Shown: positions 41,801 through 48,953 of the stretch, in pieces
Layout of the letters: each line of letters opens with the position of its first letter
Position numbering within the stretch: the stretch's first letter is position 1
From: Leptolyngbya ohadii IS1
GTDB lineage: Bacteria > Cyanobacteriota > Cyanobacteriia > Elainellales > Elainellaceae
DNA: 64,000 nucleotides
Direction: 5' to 3'
NCBI RefSeq assembly: GCF_002215035.1
Contig: NZ_NKFP01000006.1
Span: 2,199,080-2,263,079, forward strand
Made by a program: the position numbers and the translations under genes
The notes under the pieces: model-generated
The model's input: only the letters and a program-made list of their open reading frames with translations
Databases searched by the model: none
Told to the model about the DNA's origin: nothing

Positions 41801-44268
41801 CCAGTGGGGCAGAGATTACGATCGCCCAAATCGACATTACCCAACCAGAGGCGATCGAACAGTTGCTCCAGCCCTATCAGTCGAATCATCCCAATCCGCT
41901 GCGAGGGATCATTCATGCCGCAGGTATTCTGGACGACGGGACGCTGAAGAATCTGGACTGGAACCGCTTTACTCAGGTCATGGCTCCTAAAGTTGAAGGT
42001 GCATGGAATCTGCATCAGGCAAGCCGCTCTCTGTCGCTAGATTTCTTCGTCTGCTTCTCCTCGATCGCCTCTTTGATTGGCTCACCGGGACAGGGCAGCT
42101 ACGCGGCAGCAAACGCCTGGATTGATGGGCTAATGCAGTATCGACGGCAGCAGGGTTTACCGGGACTCAGCATTAACTGGGGAGCCTGGGCAGAATCGGG
42201 CATGGCGGCAAGGTTAAACGATCGCGATCGCCAAAGATTAACCGCTCAGGGAATGACGCTAATTCCGGGCGATCGGGGAATTGAGTTGCTACAACTGCTG
42301 CTGCGCGAACGGTCTGCTCAGGTGGGCGTTTTGCCTATCGATTGGTCAGTATTTCTATCGCGTCAAATTAAGATTCCTCCGTTCCTTCAGGCATTCTCCG
42401 AGACATCAACTCAGGTATCTTCGATCGCCGCTTCTTCAACTTCTGAGCAGGCGGATAGTTTATCTGATACGGTTCTGTCTAGCTATTCACTGGAGCAACT
42501 GCAAATCCATCTGCAAACGGAACTGGCAAAAGTCTTGGGATTTAGTACCGCAGATGCGATCGGTTTAAGCGACAACTTCGCAGATTTGGGTATGGATTCT
42601 TTGATGGCAGTAGAATTTGGCAACCGTCTGCAAAAAACACTCAACTGCAAAGTTTCCTCCTCTGTCCTGTTTGACTACGCGACGATCGCCGCCCTGTCTG
42701 AATACCTGCTGGCTCAAATCCCGCAGAATGATTCACAGAACGATCGCAAGATAGAGCAGAGTATTCCTCCTGAAGTTGCAAATCCTAAAACGATCAAGAT
42801 CCTAGAATCGAATAATGGTTTTTCTGAAATAAAACAGATGATCGCTGAAAACCATTCAAACGGTGTGAAGACTGTTGATAAATCAGAGCAGTTAATTACA
42901 GCAGCTAAACAGGTAAACCATGCCGTTTCCCAAATTCAACTGAACGGAAGTGCGATCGAATTAGATAGTCCATCAGCGAATGGAAAAGACGATATAAAGT
43001 CTAGTCAGAGCAACGTTCAAACTAATGACGAATTAGAAGCGACGATCGAATCATTACCCGCTGAATTCTATCAATTTTCGCAAACGCCAGAGTACATTAA
43101 TCTCAAAAACGATTTGGAACGAGTTGAAAAATTAGGTAATCCATTCTTTAATATTCAGGATGGAATTGCGCGAGACACAACTTATATTAACGGACGCGAA
43201 CTGATTAGCTACGCCACCTATAACTACATTGGAATGTCCGGTGATCCGATCGTTTCTGCTGCCGCCAAAGCCGCGATCGAGCAGTACGGCACTTCGGTTT
43301 CCGCCAGTCGCGTCGTGTCGGGTGAACGTCCGATTCATCGTCAGTTAGAGCAGGCGATCGCCCGTTTCCTGGGTACGGAGGACTGCATTGCCTATGTGGG
43401 CGGTCATGCCACCAACGTCACCACGATCGGACATTTGTTTGGCGATCGGGATTTGATCTTGTGCGATGCCCTCAGCCACAACAGCATCCGCGAAGGCTGC
43501 AAACTTTCCGGCTCAACCGTTATCGAATTTGTCCATAATGACGTGCGATCGCTCGAACAGCAACTCATTCAGCATCGACACCGCTATCAGAAAGTGCTGA
43601 TCGTCGTAGAAGGCATCTATAGCACCGATGGCGATCTAGCTCCTCTGCCCGAAATCGTTGAATTAAAGCAGCGATTCAAAACTTTCCTGATGGTCGATGA
43701 GGCACATTCGATCGGCGTACTGGGTCGGCGGGGGGGCGGCATTGGCGAACATTTTAATATCGTGCCGCAGGACGTAGATCTGTGGATGGGAACGCTGAGT
43801 AAGTCCTTTGCGAGCTGTGGCGGTTATATTGCAGGCTGCAAAGAATTAATTGAATACCTCAAATACACCGCTCCCGGATTTGTCTTCAGCGTCGGAATGT
43901 CTCCCCCAGACACCGCAGCCGCCCTAGCCGCCCTCCAACTCCTTCAGCAGGAACCCGATCGCGTCACAAGACTCCACCGTCGATCGCGGCTTTTCCTCCA
44001 GCTTGCAAAACAGAATCAGCTAGACACAGGCGATAGCCACAACTCCCCCGTCATTCCCATTATCGTTGGTGAACCCTACAAAGCCGTTCAGCTATCCCAT
44101 CTCCTTGCCGATCGCGGCATTCACGTTAAACCAATGGTCTATCCCTCTGTTCCCTATCACCGATCGCGTCTTCGATTCTTTATTACCTCCCTCCACACCG
44201 AGGCACAGATTCAATTCACAGTTGATCAACTCACGGATGCGATCGATCATCTGCAAGAGAACCCATGA
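35899..44268 (+). CDS. type I polyketide synthase with C-terminal alpha-oxoamine synthase (KS-AT-DH-ER-KR-ACP-AOS)
   Basis: A single fully reducing module of 2789 residues. KS (about 5-430): catalytic C173 in DTACSSSL, H308 in EAHGTGT, H348 in NIGHTE. AT (about 590-910): S690 in GHSVGEY and HAFH at 791-794, the malonyl-type motif. DH (about 1003-1320): HQIGNQIIFP, with N in the usual Gly position, and DGCFQ. ER (about 1566-1907): HAAAGGVGQAAVQIA. KR (about 1917-2145): TYLITGGLGALG, LDD and a complete S-Y-N. ACP (about 2195-2275): S2234 in GMDSL. After a polar linker comes a PLP class II aminotransferase-like domain (about 2375-2785) with DEAHSIG and K2635 in GTLSKSF. AOS domains release the acyl chain by decarboxylative condensation with an amino acid. 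No thioesterase is present. Three palindromic elements are read through in frame. The stop overlaps the next gene by 4 bases. Confidence 0.95.
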   Translation: MPLEPIAIIGLGCRYPGANHPAAFWQLLQAGKDAVTEVPPDRWDIQQFYSPDLREPGKTNTRWGGFLEGIDRFDPQFFGIAPREVASMDPQQRLLLEVAWEALENGGQVPEKLRGSETGVFIGIGTHDYSIMLWQQPVNDPYATMGTGHCIAANRISYLFDFKGPSLAIDTACSSSLVAVHLACQSIWTGESSMALAGGVNALILPTVTIGFSKGGFMSPSGRCQSFDADADGYVRSEGAGVVVLKPLSQAMVDRDPIYAVIRGTAVNQDGFSQGMAAPNPKAQEAVLRSAYRRAGVDPSQVQYVEAHGTGTKLGDPIELQALSAVLTEGRVLSKPCAIGSVKSNIGHTETAAGVAGLIKVALMMKYGQIPPSLHFKTPNPQIPFDRIPLRVQTELSDWSTDLPMLAGVNSFGFGGTNAHVVVEAAPLSSGISDVTELRAAPQPPTSGGLPNPQHPALLQNFPASNNLENFQTSFSTQSPPLMGDLGGCKTFASQPASQIGCTAVSQKDRSLHLFTLSAKTEKALRALSDRFSQFITNHSQINLSDLCYTVNARRSRFSHRLTILTASLPQLQQQLAAFSNHQQIAGVTYSTVGSPAPLAWLFTGQGSQYAGMGRELYETEPVFRETIDRCNDLLKGQIDRSLIDLLYGEDANSINQTAYTQPAIFALEYALAQLWLSWGIKPDAVMGHSVGEYVAACVAGVFSLEDGLKLIAARGRLMQALPLNGGMVSVAADESTVRSIMTSFDPQTVSIAAINGSQSTVISGEQETIDLVAIECELQGIKTTRLKVSHAFHSPLMEPMIAEFRQIASTIAFTPPQKAIVSNVTGNLIGDEIATPEYWCNHIRQPVRFAAGLTTLHQQNYSTFLEIGAKPILCGMGRTCLPSDSKWLPSLDPRQSDWTVLLQSLGAIDSMGIPVKWAAFDRAEERQVLHLPTYPFQRQRYWWDEAMLPGTYEAVPRLKANAERVLASVKDSERSLNPPSLGDFQTSESSRLGFPQNWGARGADHPLLGQFFSSNSSEKLFTASIASYHPTYLQDHQIGNQIIFPAAGYLEIALAAANEINPENEICLEALTIEQPLILSDFETTVQTIVSSDDSFQIWSGEDDRKRHATGKIRSVAELKPSDPSKIYQEIQQVQQREGLTAAGYYQQLRQQHLNYGRSFQAIQQIWQQEHTAWSAIQLPEDLDPSSYCLHPVIWDGCFQTVGAIVSSQPQTYLPVGIDRLIVFGAIDRVPERPLNSPSLGDFEKSSDSPAQGGIERQDSWLGSPQNWGARGAQIWCRAELQSTDLSHAQTNQPRILKANLTLFNPIGETIATIEGLTLQAVSDAALNKLLNIRDKSDKSQKWLYELTWQLQNYHASEQPRADKRQWVIFADDRGTGENLAALLKTEGNSAILIRTGKKYQQIDAEQYAIDPTQPNQLQQLISELSTANSGIPLGVVHLWGLNRPTPEQSKLDTQILGCGTVLNLLQSALPAARLWLITQNTQAIDSTQLEIDQASLWGLARTIRLEHPELNCTCVDLDSQITDATIAQLVKELRQPDDEDQIAYRQGQRYVARLKSFEPQQKSVPSVPFRLGISDYGVLDHLGLTPCDRQPPQKGEVEIQVTASGVNFRDVLNALGMLQPVLEEMGFAEAGAVPFGGECAGRVVAIGSGVRGLKVGDEVIAAQAIGSLGQFVTVKSQFVVLKPKRLTFAEAATVPTTFLTAEYGLRHLAKLKRGDRVLIHAAAGGVGQAAVQIAQQAGAIVYATASPGKWDFLRSLRAAAPGGSLGVKHIMNSRSLDFADTIMQLTDGRGVDVVLNSLNGAFIEKSLSVLAIGGRFVEIGKIGIWTAEQMHAARSDVSYYPFDLLTVGQENPAVIRSMLKSLLPKFESGKLNPLPHTVFPIEQATDAFRYMAQAKHIGKVVITLPPLPPAQPIVTPNATYLITGGLGALGLKVAQGLVDRGATHLILVGRKSPSPEVQQTIAQMQSSGAEITIAQIDITQPEAIEQLLQPYQSNHPNPLRGIIHAAGILDDGTLKNLDWNRFTQVMAPKVEGAWNLHQASRSLSLDFFVCFSSIASLIGSPGQGSYAAANAWIDGLMQYRRQQGLPGLSINWGAWAESGMAARLNDRDRQRLTAQGMTLIPGDRGIELLQLLLRERSAQVGVLPIDWSVFLSRQIKIPPFLQAFSETSTQVSSIAASSTSEQADSLSDTVLSSYSLEQLQIHLQTELAKVLGFSTADAIGLSDNFADLGMDSLMAVEFGNRLQKTLNCKVSSSVLFDYATIAALSEYLLAQIPQNDSQNDRKIEQSIPPEVANPKTIKILESNNGFSEIKQMIAENHSNGVKTVDKSEQLITAAKQVNHAVSQIQLNGSAIELDSPSANGKDDIKSSQSNVQTNDELEATIESLPAEFYQFSQTPEYINLKNDLERVEKLGNPFFNIQDGIARDTTYINGRELISYATYNYIGMSGDPIVSAAAKAAIEQYGTSVSASRVVSGERPIHRQLEQAIARFLGTEDCIAYVGGHATNVTTIGHLFGDRDLILCDALSHNSIREGCKLSGSTVIEFVHNDVRSLEQQLIQHRHRYQKVLIVVEGIYSTDGDLAPLPEIVELKQRFKTFLMVDEAHSIGVLGRRGGGIGEHFNIVPQDVDLWMGTLSKSFASCGGYIAGCKELIEYLKYTAPGFVFSVGMSPPDTAAALAALQLLQQEPDRVTRLHRRSRLFLQLAKQNQLDTGDSHNSPVIPIIVGEPYKAVQLSHLLADRGIHVKPMVYPSVPYHRSRLRFFITSLHTEAQIQFTVDQLTDAIDHLQENP
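37219..37362 (+). repeat. palindromic element inside the PKS gene, KS-AT linker
   Basis: The left arm is GCCCCCCAACCCCCC with GGGGGACTTCC. The right arm, AAAGTCCCCCATTAATGG...TTTAGGGGGC, is the reverse complement of a left-type arm. The element is 144 bp and is translated as residues 441-488 between the KS domain and the AT linker. The reading frame stays open. Confidence 0.8.
38822..38909 (+). repeat. palindromic element inside the PKS gene, before DH
   Basis: The left arm is GCTCCCTAAATCCCCC...GGGGGACTTCCAAA; the right arm is CCCCCAGAATTGGGGGG with CTAGGGGGGC. It is translated as residues 975-1004, giving the words PSLGDF and PQNWGARGA, immediately before the DH start HPLLGQF. Confidence 0.88.
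39599..39719 (+). repeat. palindromic element inside the PKS gene, within DH
   Basis: This 121-bp copy has the same arms and orientation as the previous one. It is translated as residues 1234-1274 (again PSLGDF ... PQNWGARGA). It splits the second hotdog half of DH between GIDRLIVFGAIDRV and IWCRAEL, so it is probably a surface loop. Confidence 0.88.
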
Positions 44269-45302
44269 AACACTATCAGATTGCAGTTCTACCCGGAGAA
44301 GGTGTTGGTTTAGAAGTCGTTGAAGCCGCCTTGACGATTCTTCAGCAGATTGCTCAGCAATTTGGTTTCACCGCCTCGATCGATCGTGGGCTGATTGGCG
44401 AACCCGCAAAACAAAAATACGGCGATTACTTCCCGGAGGAAACGGCTCAACTCTGCGAAGGCAAAGACGGCATTCTATTCGGAGCAGTCACCCAGGGCGG
44501 CTTACTGGAACTGCGAAAACGCTTCGATTTTTTTGCCAATCTGCGTCCCGTCCGTCCTTCGGTGTATCTGCACGATCGATCGCCCCTCAAACCCGAAAAG
44601 CTCAACGGAGTCAATTTACTGTTTGTGCGGGAATTGGTCAGCGGCATTTATTTCGGCGCATCCGGTCGCGGCATTGGCGAGCGAGGACCCCACGGCTATC
44701 ACACCATGCTGTACTACGATGCCGAAATTCGTCGCGTTGCCAGAGTTGCCCTCCAGCAGGCACAGAACCGCCGTCGCCATCTGACGATCGCCCACAAAGA
44801 AAATGCCTTACCGCAGCTTCCCTGGACTCGTCTCGTTCAAACTGAGGCTGAAGCCTTCCCCGATGTCACGGTTGAACCGATGCTGGTAGACACCCTCGCC
44901 ATGCAAATCGTGATGAACCCCCAGCAGTTTGACGTCATTCTCGCAGGCAATCTCTTCGGCGACATCCTCAGCGACCTGGGCGCAGTTCTCACCGGATCGA
45001 TCGGCACCCTCGGATCAGCCAGCCTCAACGCCGACGGCTTCGGACTCTACGAACCCATCCACGGAACCGCCCCCGATCTGGCAGGCAAAGGCATCGCCAA
45101 CCCAATGGGAGCGATCGCCAGCGTCGAACTCATGTTGCGGCAGTGGGGCGAAATTGAAGCGGCAAACTGTCTGACTCAAACTCAAGAGAAATTACTTTCT
45201 CAGGGTTATAGAACGGCAGATCTAATGATGCGATCGGAGGATAGGTTAGTGAATACGCAGGAGTTTGTTGATTTGTTGATTGAGATGATGGTGAGAGATT
45301 AG
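44265..45302 (+). CDS. isopropylmalate dehydrogenase-like enzyme (HphB/LeuB family)
   Basis: The 345-residue protein belongs to the beta-decarboxylating dehydrogenases, which oxidise 3-substituted malates with NAD. It has NLRPVRP (substrate Arg), VRE, YYDAEIRRVARVA (catalytic Tyr near 150), K178 in HKEN, and metal ligands D209, D233 and D237 (FGDILSD), with GSIGTLGSAS and EPIHGTAPDLAGKGIANP. The usual VDKANVL is changed to AHKENAL, so it is divergent from housekeeping LeuB and closer in character to HphB-like enzymes for 2-oxo acid chain extension. Its ATG overlaps the PKS stop by 4 bases, strong evidence for a shared pathway. Confidence 0.88.
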   Translation: MKHYQIAVLPGEGVGLEVVEAALTILQQIAQQFGFTASIDRGLIGEPAKQKYGDYFPEETAQLCEGKDGILFGAVTQGGLLELRKRFDFFANLRPVRPSVYLHDRSPLKPEKLNGVNLLFVRELVSGIYFGASGRGIGERGPHGYHTMLYYDAEIRRVARVALQQAQNRRRHLTIAHKENALPQLPWTRLVQTEAEAFPDVTVEPMLVDTLAMQIVMNPQQFDVILAGNLFGDILSDLGAVLTGSIGTLGSASLNADGFGLYEPIHGTAPDLAGKGIANPMGAIASVELMLRQWGEIEAANCLTQTQEKLLSQGYRTADLMMRSEDRLVNTQEFVDLLIEMMVRD

Positions 45303-45314
45303 AGATCCTGCATT

Positions 45315-45349
45315 GCCCCCTAAATCCCCCATAAATGGGGGACTTTGAA
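45315..45349 (+). repeat. single left arm of the palindromic element
   Basis: GCCCCCTAAATCCCCC-ATAA-ATGGGGGACTTTGAAT matches the left arm of the two-armed element, with no right arm. Its hairpin (CCCCCAT/ATGGGGG) lies 13 bases after the dehydrogenase stop and might act as a terminator or mRNA end stabiliser. Confidence 0.8.
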
Positions 45350-45397
45350 TTTATCGGTGAGATAGTGCAATAAAAAACTAGTGCAATAAGTTGAGCT

Positions 45398-45853
45398 ATG
45401 TCGGTTGAGTATCTTCAGTTGATTCCGCACAATCCGAGCTATATTCCACCTGAGCAAGACCAATCGATCGCACTGGAAGCATTAGCCCGATTACTTCCAG
45501 AAGCAGCAGGGATAGAGATTTTGATCTATGATTCAGTGCAATTTATTGATCAAGGAGAAAATTGGGAGAGCCTTTGCTGTTCACTTTGCAGCAGTTGTCT
45601 GGCAATTGATTGGTGGCAAAATTCAATGGATAAAGCCTATGAAACTCTATTTGACAACCTATCCGTAACTTTACCCTGCTGTGGAAGACAAACATCTCTG
45701 AATGATCTCAATTACCAAATGCCAGCGGGATTTTCTCAATTTGTGTTGTCAATTCGTGATCCGAATCTCGGTAGAAATTTAACAGATAGTGAACTGGAAC
45801 CAATCGAAAAGGTACTGAACTGTAAAGTTAAGCAGATATGGAGTAGGTACTAA
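45398..45853 (+). CDS. unrecognised cysteine-rich small protein
   Basis: The 151-residue cytoplasmic protein has an N-terminal half YLQLIPHNPSYIPPEQDQSIALEALARLLPEA and then CCSLCSSCLAIDWWQ and LPCCGRQTSLNDLNYQMPAGFSQFVLSIRDP. The paired CxxC and PCCG motifs suggest a zinc ribbon. I recall similar stand-alone proteins in many bacteria without an assigned function; a polymorphic-toxin immunity protein is one possibility. It lies between the dehydrogenase and the isomerase of the presumed biosynthetic operon, so it could be an insertion or an accessory factor. Confidence 0.6.
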   Translation: MSVEYLQLIPHNPSYIPPEQDQSIALEALARLLPEAAGIEILIYDSVQFIDQGENWESLCCSLCSSCLAIDWWQNSMDKAYETLFDNLSVTLPCCGRQTSLNDLNYQMPAGFSQFVLSIRDPNLGRNLTDSELEPIEKVLNCKVKQIWSRY

Positions 45854-45928
45854 CCATAGTTAAATGTAGGTTTACCAGGCTGCTTAGTGAAACGATGGAT
45901 TCGGTTTATTAAAAATGGGAGGAGCAAA

Positions 45929-46447
45929 ATGAGTGAAAATTCAATCACCTCAGAACTCATCCTTGATGTTGCCCATGCCACTTCTCAATTCAAAATGTTT
46001 GCTTCTACGGTGAGGCAGTTTCTAGAACCCCATTGGCTAGCAGCACATCAGGGGTGGAGCGACATTCCTGATCCGCTGAGCCGTTGGATGTGTCGTTACA
46101 GCAGCATCTTCTTGGCAACACTGCTTCGAGAACAGAGTCAGGAACCCTGGAGCATTGTAGGAGGTCGTCCGCCTCGATCGCTCAACGCCAAAGTTGAAGG
46201 TGAATTCGGAATACTTGCCTGGGATGGAACCTGGAACGATCACTGTTGGGTGACAGGACGCGGACTGATCATTGACCTGACCGCCGACCAGTTTGGACAT
46301 GATCCAATCATCGTCACCGCTTCCAGTGATCCTCGCTACCGTGCTAATTTGACCGAGGACGAGATGGCGCAGGATTTTCAGAAGTTACAGCGTCGATCGA
46401 CCCAGTGGTTAGCAGCCTGGAAATGCGAGAAACGATCGAATCAATAA
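45929..46447 (+). CDS. possible papain-like/transglutaminase-fold protein, function unknown
   Basis: The 172-residue protein has an order of residues typical of Cys-His-Asp hydrolase folds. These are Cys in [18 protein letters not shown], His in [11 protein letters not shown], and Asp in [18 protein letters not shown]. The [10 protein letters not shown] phrase recurs in small phage-like or accessory proteins of unknown role. ATG 45929 is chosen because GGGAGGAGC lies 7 bases upstream; an in-frame ATG 42 bases earlier lacks such a site. It precedes the fused isomerase by 28 bases on the same strand. Confidence 0.6.
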   Translation: MSENSITSELILDVAHATSQFKMFASTVRQFLEPHWLAAHQGWSDIPDPLSRWMCRYSSIFLATLLREQSQEPWSIVGGRPPRSLNAKVEGEFGILAWDGTWNDHCWVTGRGLIIDLTADQFGHDPIIVTASSDPRYRANLTEDEMAQDFQKLQRRSTQWLAAWKCEKRSNQ

Positions 46448-46475
46448 CCGAATCAATAATTTAAGAATTCAATTT

Positions 46476-48278
46476 ATGCATCCCCAAGAACCCTCACAAA
46501 AAATTCTCTACCTCGGCGACGACATCAACACCGACGATATTATTCCCGCCAAACGCGGCACGAACGGCGATCGCGACCACCTCAAACGCTATGCCTTTGA
46601 ACACCTCATCGGCGAAGGCAAACTCCTCGAATACGACATCATCGAAGCAGGCGAAAACTTTGGCTGTGGCTCCAGCCGCGAATTTGCCCCGATCGCCATC
46701 CAAGCCGCAGGCATCCAGAAAGTCCGCGCCCGCTCCTTCGCCGAAATCTTCTACCGCAACAGCATCAACATCGGACTCCCCCTCGAAATCCTCTCTCCTT
46801 CTTCTGAAGAAAACGTGAGCGAGACGCTCACACTACAACCCTCCTCACCCATCCACTCATCCACTCATCCACTCATCCACTCATCCACTCATCCACTCAT
46901 CCACACCATCACCCAAACAGGCGGACTCTTCCCCTTCAACAAACGCCGCCAAGCCGGACAAATCACCCTCCCCCCCAGCCAGACCCCACCGCGTCCAATG
47001 ACAATGGCAGAAAAGCTGCTGGCTCGCGCTTCGGGCAATGACTACGTGCAGCCGGGAGACGTGCTCTTTGCAAAGGTTGATCTGGCAATGTCCCACGACG
47101 CGATCGCCTCAGAAGTCGCAGAACGGTTTCACCAGGAATTTGGTGCAGAAGCAAAGGTTTGGGATGCCGATCGCATTGTCTTTGTTGCCGATCATTTTAT
47201 TCAAATCAACGACATTCGATCGGATGTGGGGGCGATTCAGATGCATCAGCAAATGGTGGAGTTTGCCAAAGCGCAGCACTGCCGTTTGTTTGATGTTGTG
47301 TCTCCCGGTGAAGCGGCGGGAATTTGTCACGTTTTGCTGCCGGAGCAGGGCTTAATTCGATCGGGGATGGTAATTGCCGGAACCGACTCCCATAGCTGTA
47401 CCTACGGCGCGTTTGGCTGCTTCTCGACCGGAGTGGGTACAACCGATATGGCAAACCTGTTTGCGATGGGCGATCTGTGGCTGCGCGTCCCCGGAACCCT
47501 GCTGTTCGAGCTATCGGGAACGTTGCCGGATCACGTCAGCGCCAAAGACATCATGCTGTTTATCCTGGGGCAGATTGGCTGCGATGGAGCCGTTGGCAAA
47601 GTCATGGAGTTTCGCGGCAGCATTATCGATGCCCTGCCAATGGATGAACGCATGACCCTGGCAAATATGGCGATCGAGTGTGGCGCAATGTGCGGCTTAA
47701 TGGCAGTGGATGAAACGACCCGGAATTATTTGCGCGATCGCGGACAGACCGAATTCCTCGAAATCACGGGCGACCCGGATGCCCAGTACGATCGCGTTTA
47801 CGCCTACAATCTCTCAAATCTAGAACCGCAAATCGCCTGTCCCCCCAAGCCCGATCAAGTCGTCAATATCAGCGAATTGGTGGACGTATCGATTACCCGC
47901 GCCTTTATCGGCTCCTGTACCGGAGGCAAACTCCACGATTTGCAGCAGGCTGCCGCCGTGTTGAAGGGGCGCAAAGTAGCTCCCACTGTAAGTCTATTTG
48001 TCGTTCCCGCCTCCCAGCAGATCCGTCAGCAGGCAGAAGCTTCGGGCGACTTGCAGATTCTAGAACAGGCAGGGGCACAAATTCTCAAGTCTGGCTGCGG
48101 AGCCTGTATTAATGCCGGATTCGGGGTACTGGGCAAGCAGGAAGCGGGCATCTACGCCACCAACCGTAACTTCAAAGGACGCAGCGGCGACCCCACCGCC
48201 CAAAACTATCTCGCATCCCCCCGCATCGTGGCAATCTCAGCCATCAACGGCAAGATCAGCGATCGCCTCGATCCCTAA
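46476..48278 (+). CDS. fused isopropylmalate isomerase-like enzyme, small+large subunit (HphCD-like)
   Basis: The 600-residue protein joins an isomerase small (swivel) domain, about 1-165 ([37 protein letters not shown]), to a large domain, about 175-600. The large domain carries the 4Fe-4S ligands C481 in GSCTGGK and C541/C544 in SGCGAC, plus [14 protein letters not shown]. Aconitase-family isomerases move the hydroxyl of 2-substituted malates. Cyanobacterial leucine synthesis normally uses separate LeuC and LeuD, whereas a fusion is known for HphCD in homophenylalanine/homotyrosine synthesis; the small-first order here is as observed. An octamer array encodes residues 126-143, in the swivel domain. 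No isopropylmalate-synthase-like gene is in the window. Confidence 0.88.
   Translation: MHPQEPSQKILYLGDDINTDDIIPAKRGTNGDRDHLKRYAFEHLIGEGKLLEYDIIEAGENFGCGSSREFAPIAIQAAGIQKVRARSFAEIFYRNSINIGLPLEILSPSSEENVSETLTLQPSSPIHSSTHPLIHSSTHPLIHTITQTGGLFPFNKRRQAGQITLPPSQTPPRPMTMAEKLLARASGNDYVQPGDVLFAKVDLAMSHDAIASEVAERFHQEFGAEAKVWDADRIVFVADHFIQINDIRSDVGAIQMHQQMVEFAKAQHCRLFDVVSPGEAAGICHVLLPEQGLIRSGMVIAGTDSHSCTYGAFGCFSTGVGTTDMANLFAMGDLWLRVPGTLLFELSGTLPDHVSAKDIMLFILGQIGCDGAVGKVMEFRGSIIDALPMDERMTLANMAIECGAMCGLMAVDETTRNYLRDRGQTEFLEITGDPDAQYDRVYAYNLSNLEPQIACPPKPDQVVNISELVDVSITRAFIGSCTGGKLHDLQQAAAVLKGRKVAPTVSLFVVPASQQIRQQAEASGDLQILEQAGAQILKSGCGACINAGFGVLGKQEAGIYATNRNFKGRSGDPTAQNYLASPRIVAISAINGKISDRLDP
46851..46904 (+). 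repeat. in-frame octamer array ATCCACTC inside the isomerase gene
   Basis: Six perfect copies of ATCCACTC (46851-46898) are followed by a partial ATCCAC. Because 8 is not a multiple of 3, the array is read in all three frames and gives the 8-residue repeat SSTHPLIH. Gain or loss of one unit would shift the frame; only changes by three units keep it. Confidence 0.95.
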
Positions 48279-48284
48279 CCCCAC

Positions 48285-48320
48285 CCATCCACTCCCCACT
48301 CCCTACTCCCTACTCCCCCC
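48285..48320. repeat. heptamer tandem repeat ACTCCC(C/T)
   Basis: ATCC is followed by ACTCCCC, ACTCCCT, ACTCCCT and ACTCCCCCC, ending at the base before the permease ATG at 48321. The array fills the place where a ribosome-binding site would be expected, and none is visible. Confidence 0.85.
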
Positions 48321-48953
48321 ATGACCTACATCCTCAAAAACCCCACGATCATCTGGAACCTACTCCTCGAACACCTGACCATGACTGGAACAACGCTGAT
48401 TCTGGCGATCCTGGTGGCAGTGCCGATCGTCCTGCTGATCACGCGATTGAAATGGTTGAAGGTTCCGGTACTGGGCGGGCTGGGATTACTCTACACGATC
48501 CCCAGTCTGGCACTGATCATTCTGCTGATTCCTTTCTTTGGGCTGAATGCGCGATCGGTGATTGCAGCAATGGTGATTTACAGCCAGGTTATCCTGGTGC
48601 GAAGCCTCACCGTAGGACTCGAATCTATCCCTTCTCAAGTCATGGAAGCCTCGCGGGCAATGGGTATGAACGGCTGGCAAAGATGGTGGCGGGTTCAGGT
48701 TCCCCTGGTGCTGCCCGTCTTTCTGGCGGGAGTCCGGCTTTCAACGATCGTGGTAATTGCCATTGCGACGATCGGGGCAAAATTCGGGGCAGGCGGATTG
48801 GGCACCCTGTTATTTGACGGCATCGCCCAAACGGGACGCTACGACAAAATCTGGGCAGGGGCGATCGTGGTGTCGGCGCTGGCATTATCTATGAATGGAC
48901 TCTTGCTGGCACTGGAACGATATACAAGTTCTGCCAAACGCATGGCTCGTTAA
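48321..48953 (+). CDS. osmoprotectant (OpuC/YehW-type) ABC transporter permease
   Basis: The 210-residue inner-membrane protein has five or six spans. It carries LEHLTMTGTTLILAILVAVPIVLLI, the family word GLLYTIPSLALIILLIPFFGL and the permease coupling motif EASRAMGMNGWQRWWRVQVPLVLPVFLAGVRLS. These place it with glycine-betaine/choline/carnitine importers. No ATPase or binding protein gene is next to it, so it must assemble with distant partners or be a remnant. The ATG is directly preceded by a CT-rich heptamer array. Confidence 0.85.
   Translation: MTYILKNPTIIWNLLLEHLTMTGTTLILAILVAVPIVLLITRLKWLKVPVLGGLGLLYTIPSLALIILLIPFFGLNARSVIAAMVIYSQVILVRSLTVGLESIPSQVMEASRAMGMNGWQRWWRVQVPLVLPVFLAGVRLSTIVVIAIATIGAKFGAGGLGTLLFDGIAQTGRYDKIWAGAIVVSALALSMNGLLLALERYTSSAKRMAR

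Noticed and set aside
46851-46904. CRISPR-like repeat
   Set aside because: The units are contiguous octamers without spacers, so this is a simple tandem repeat.
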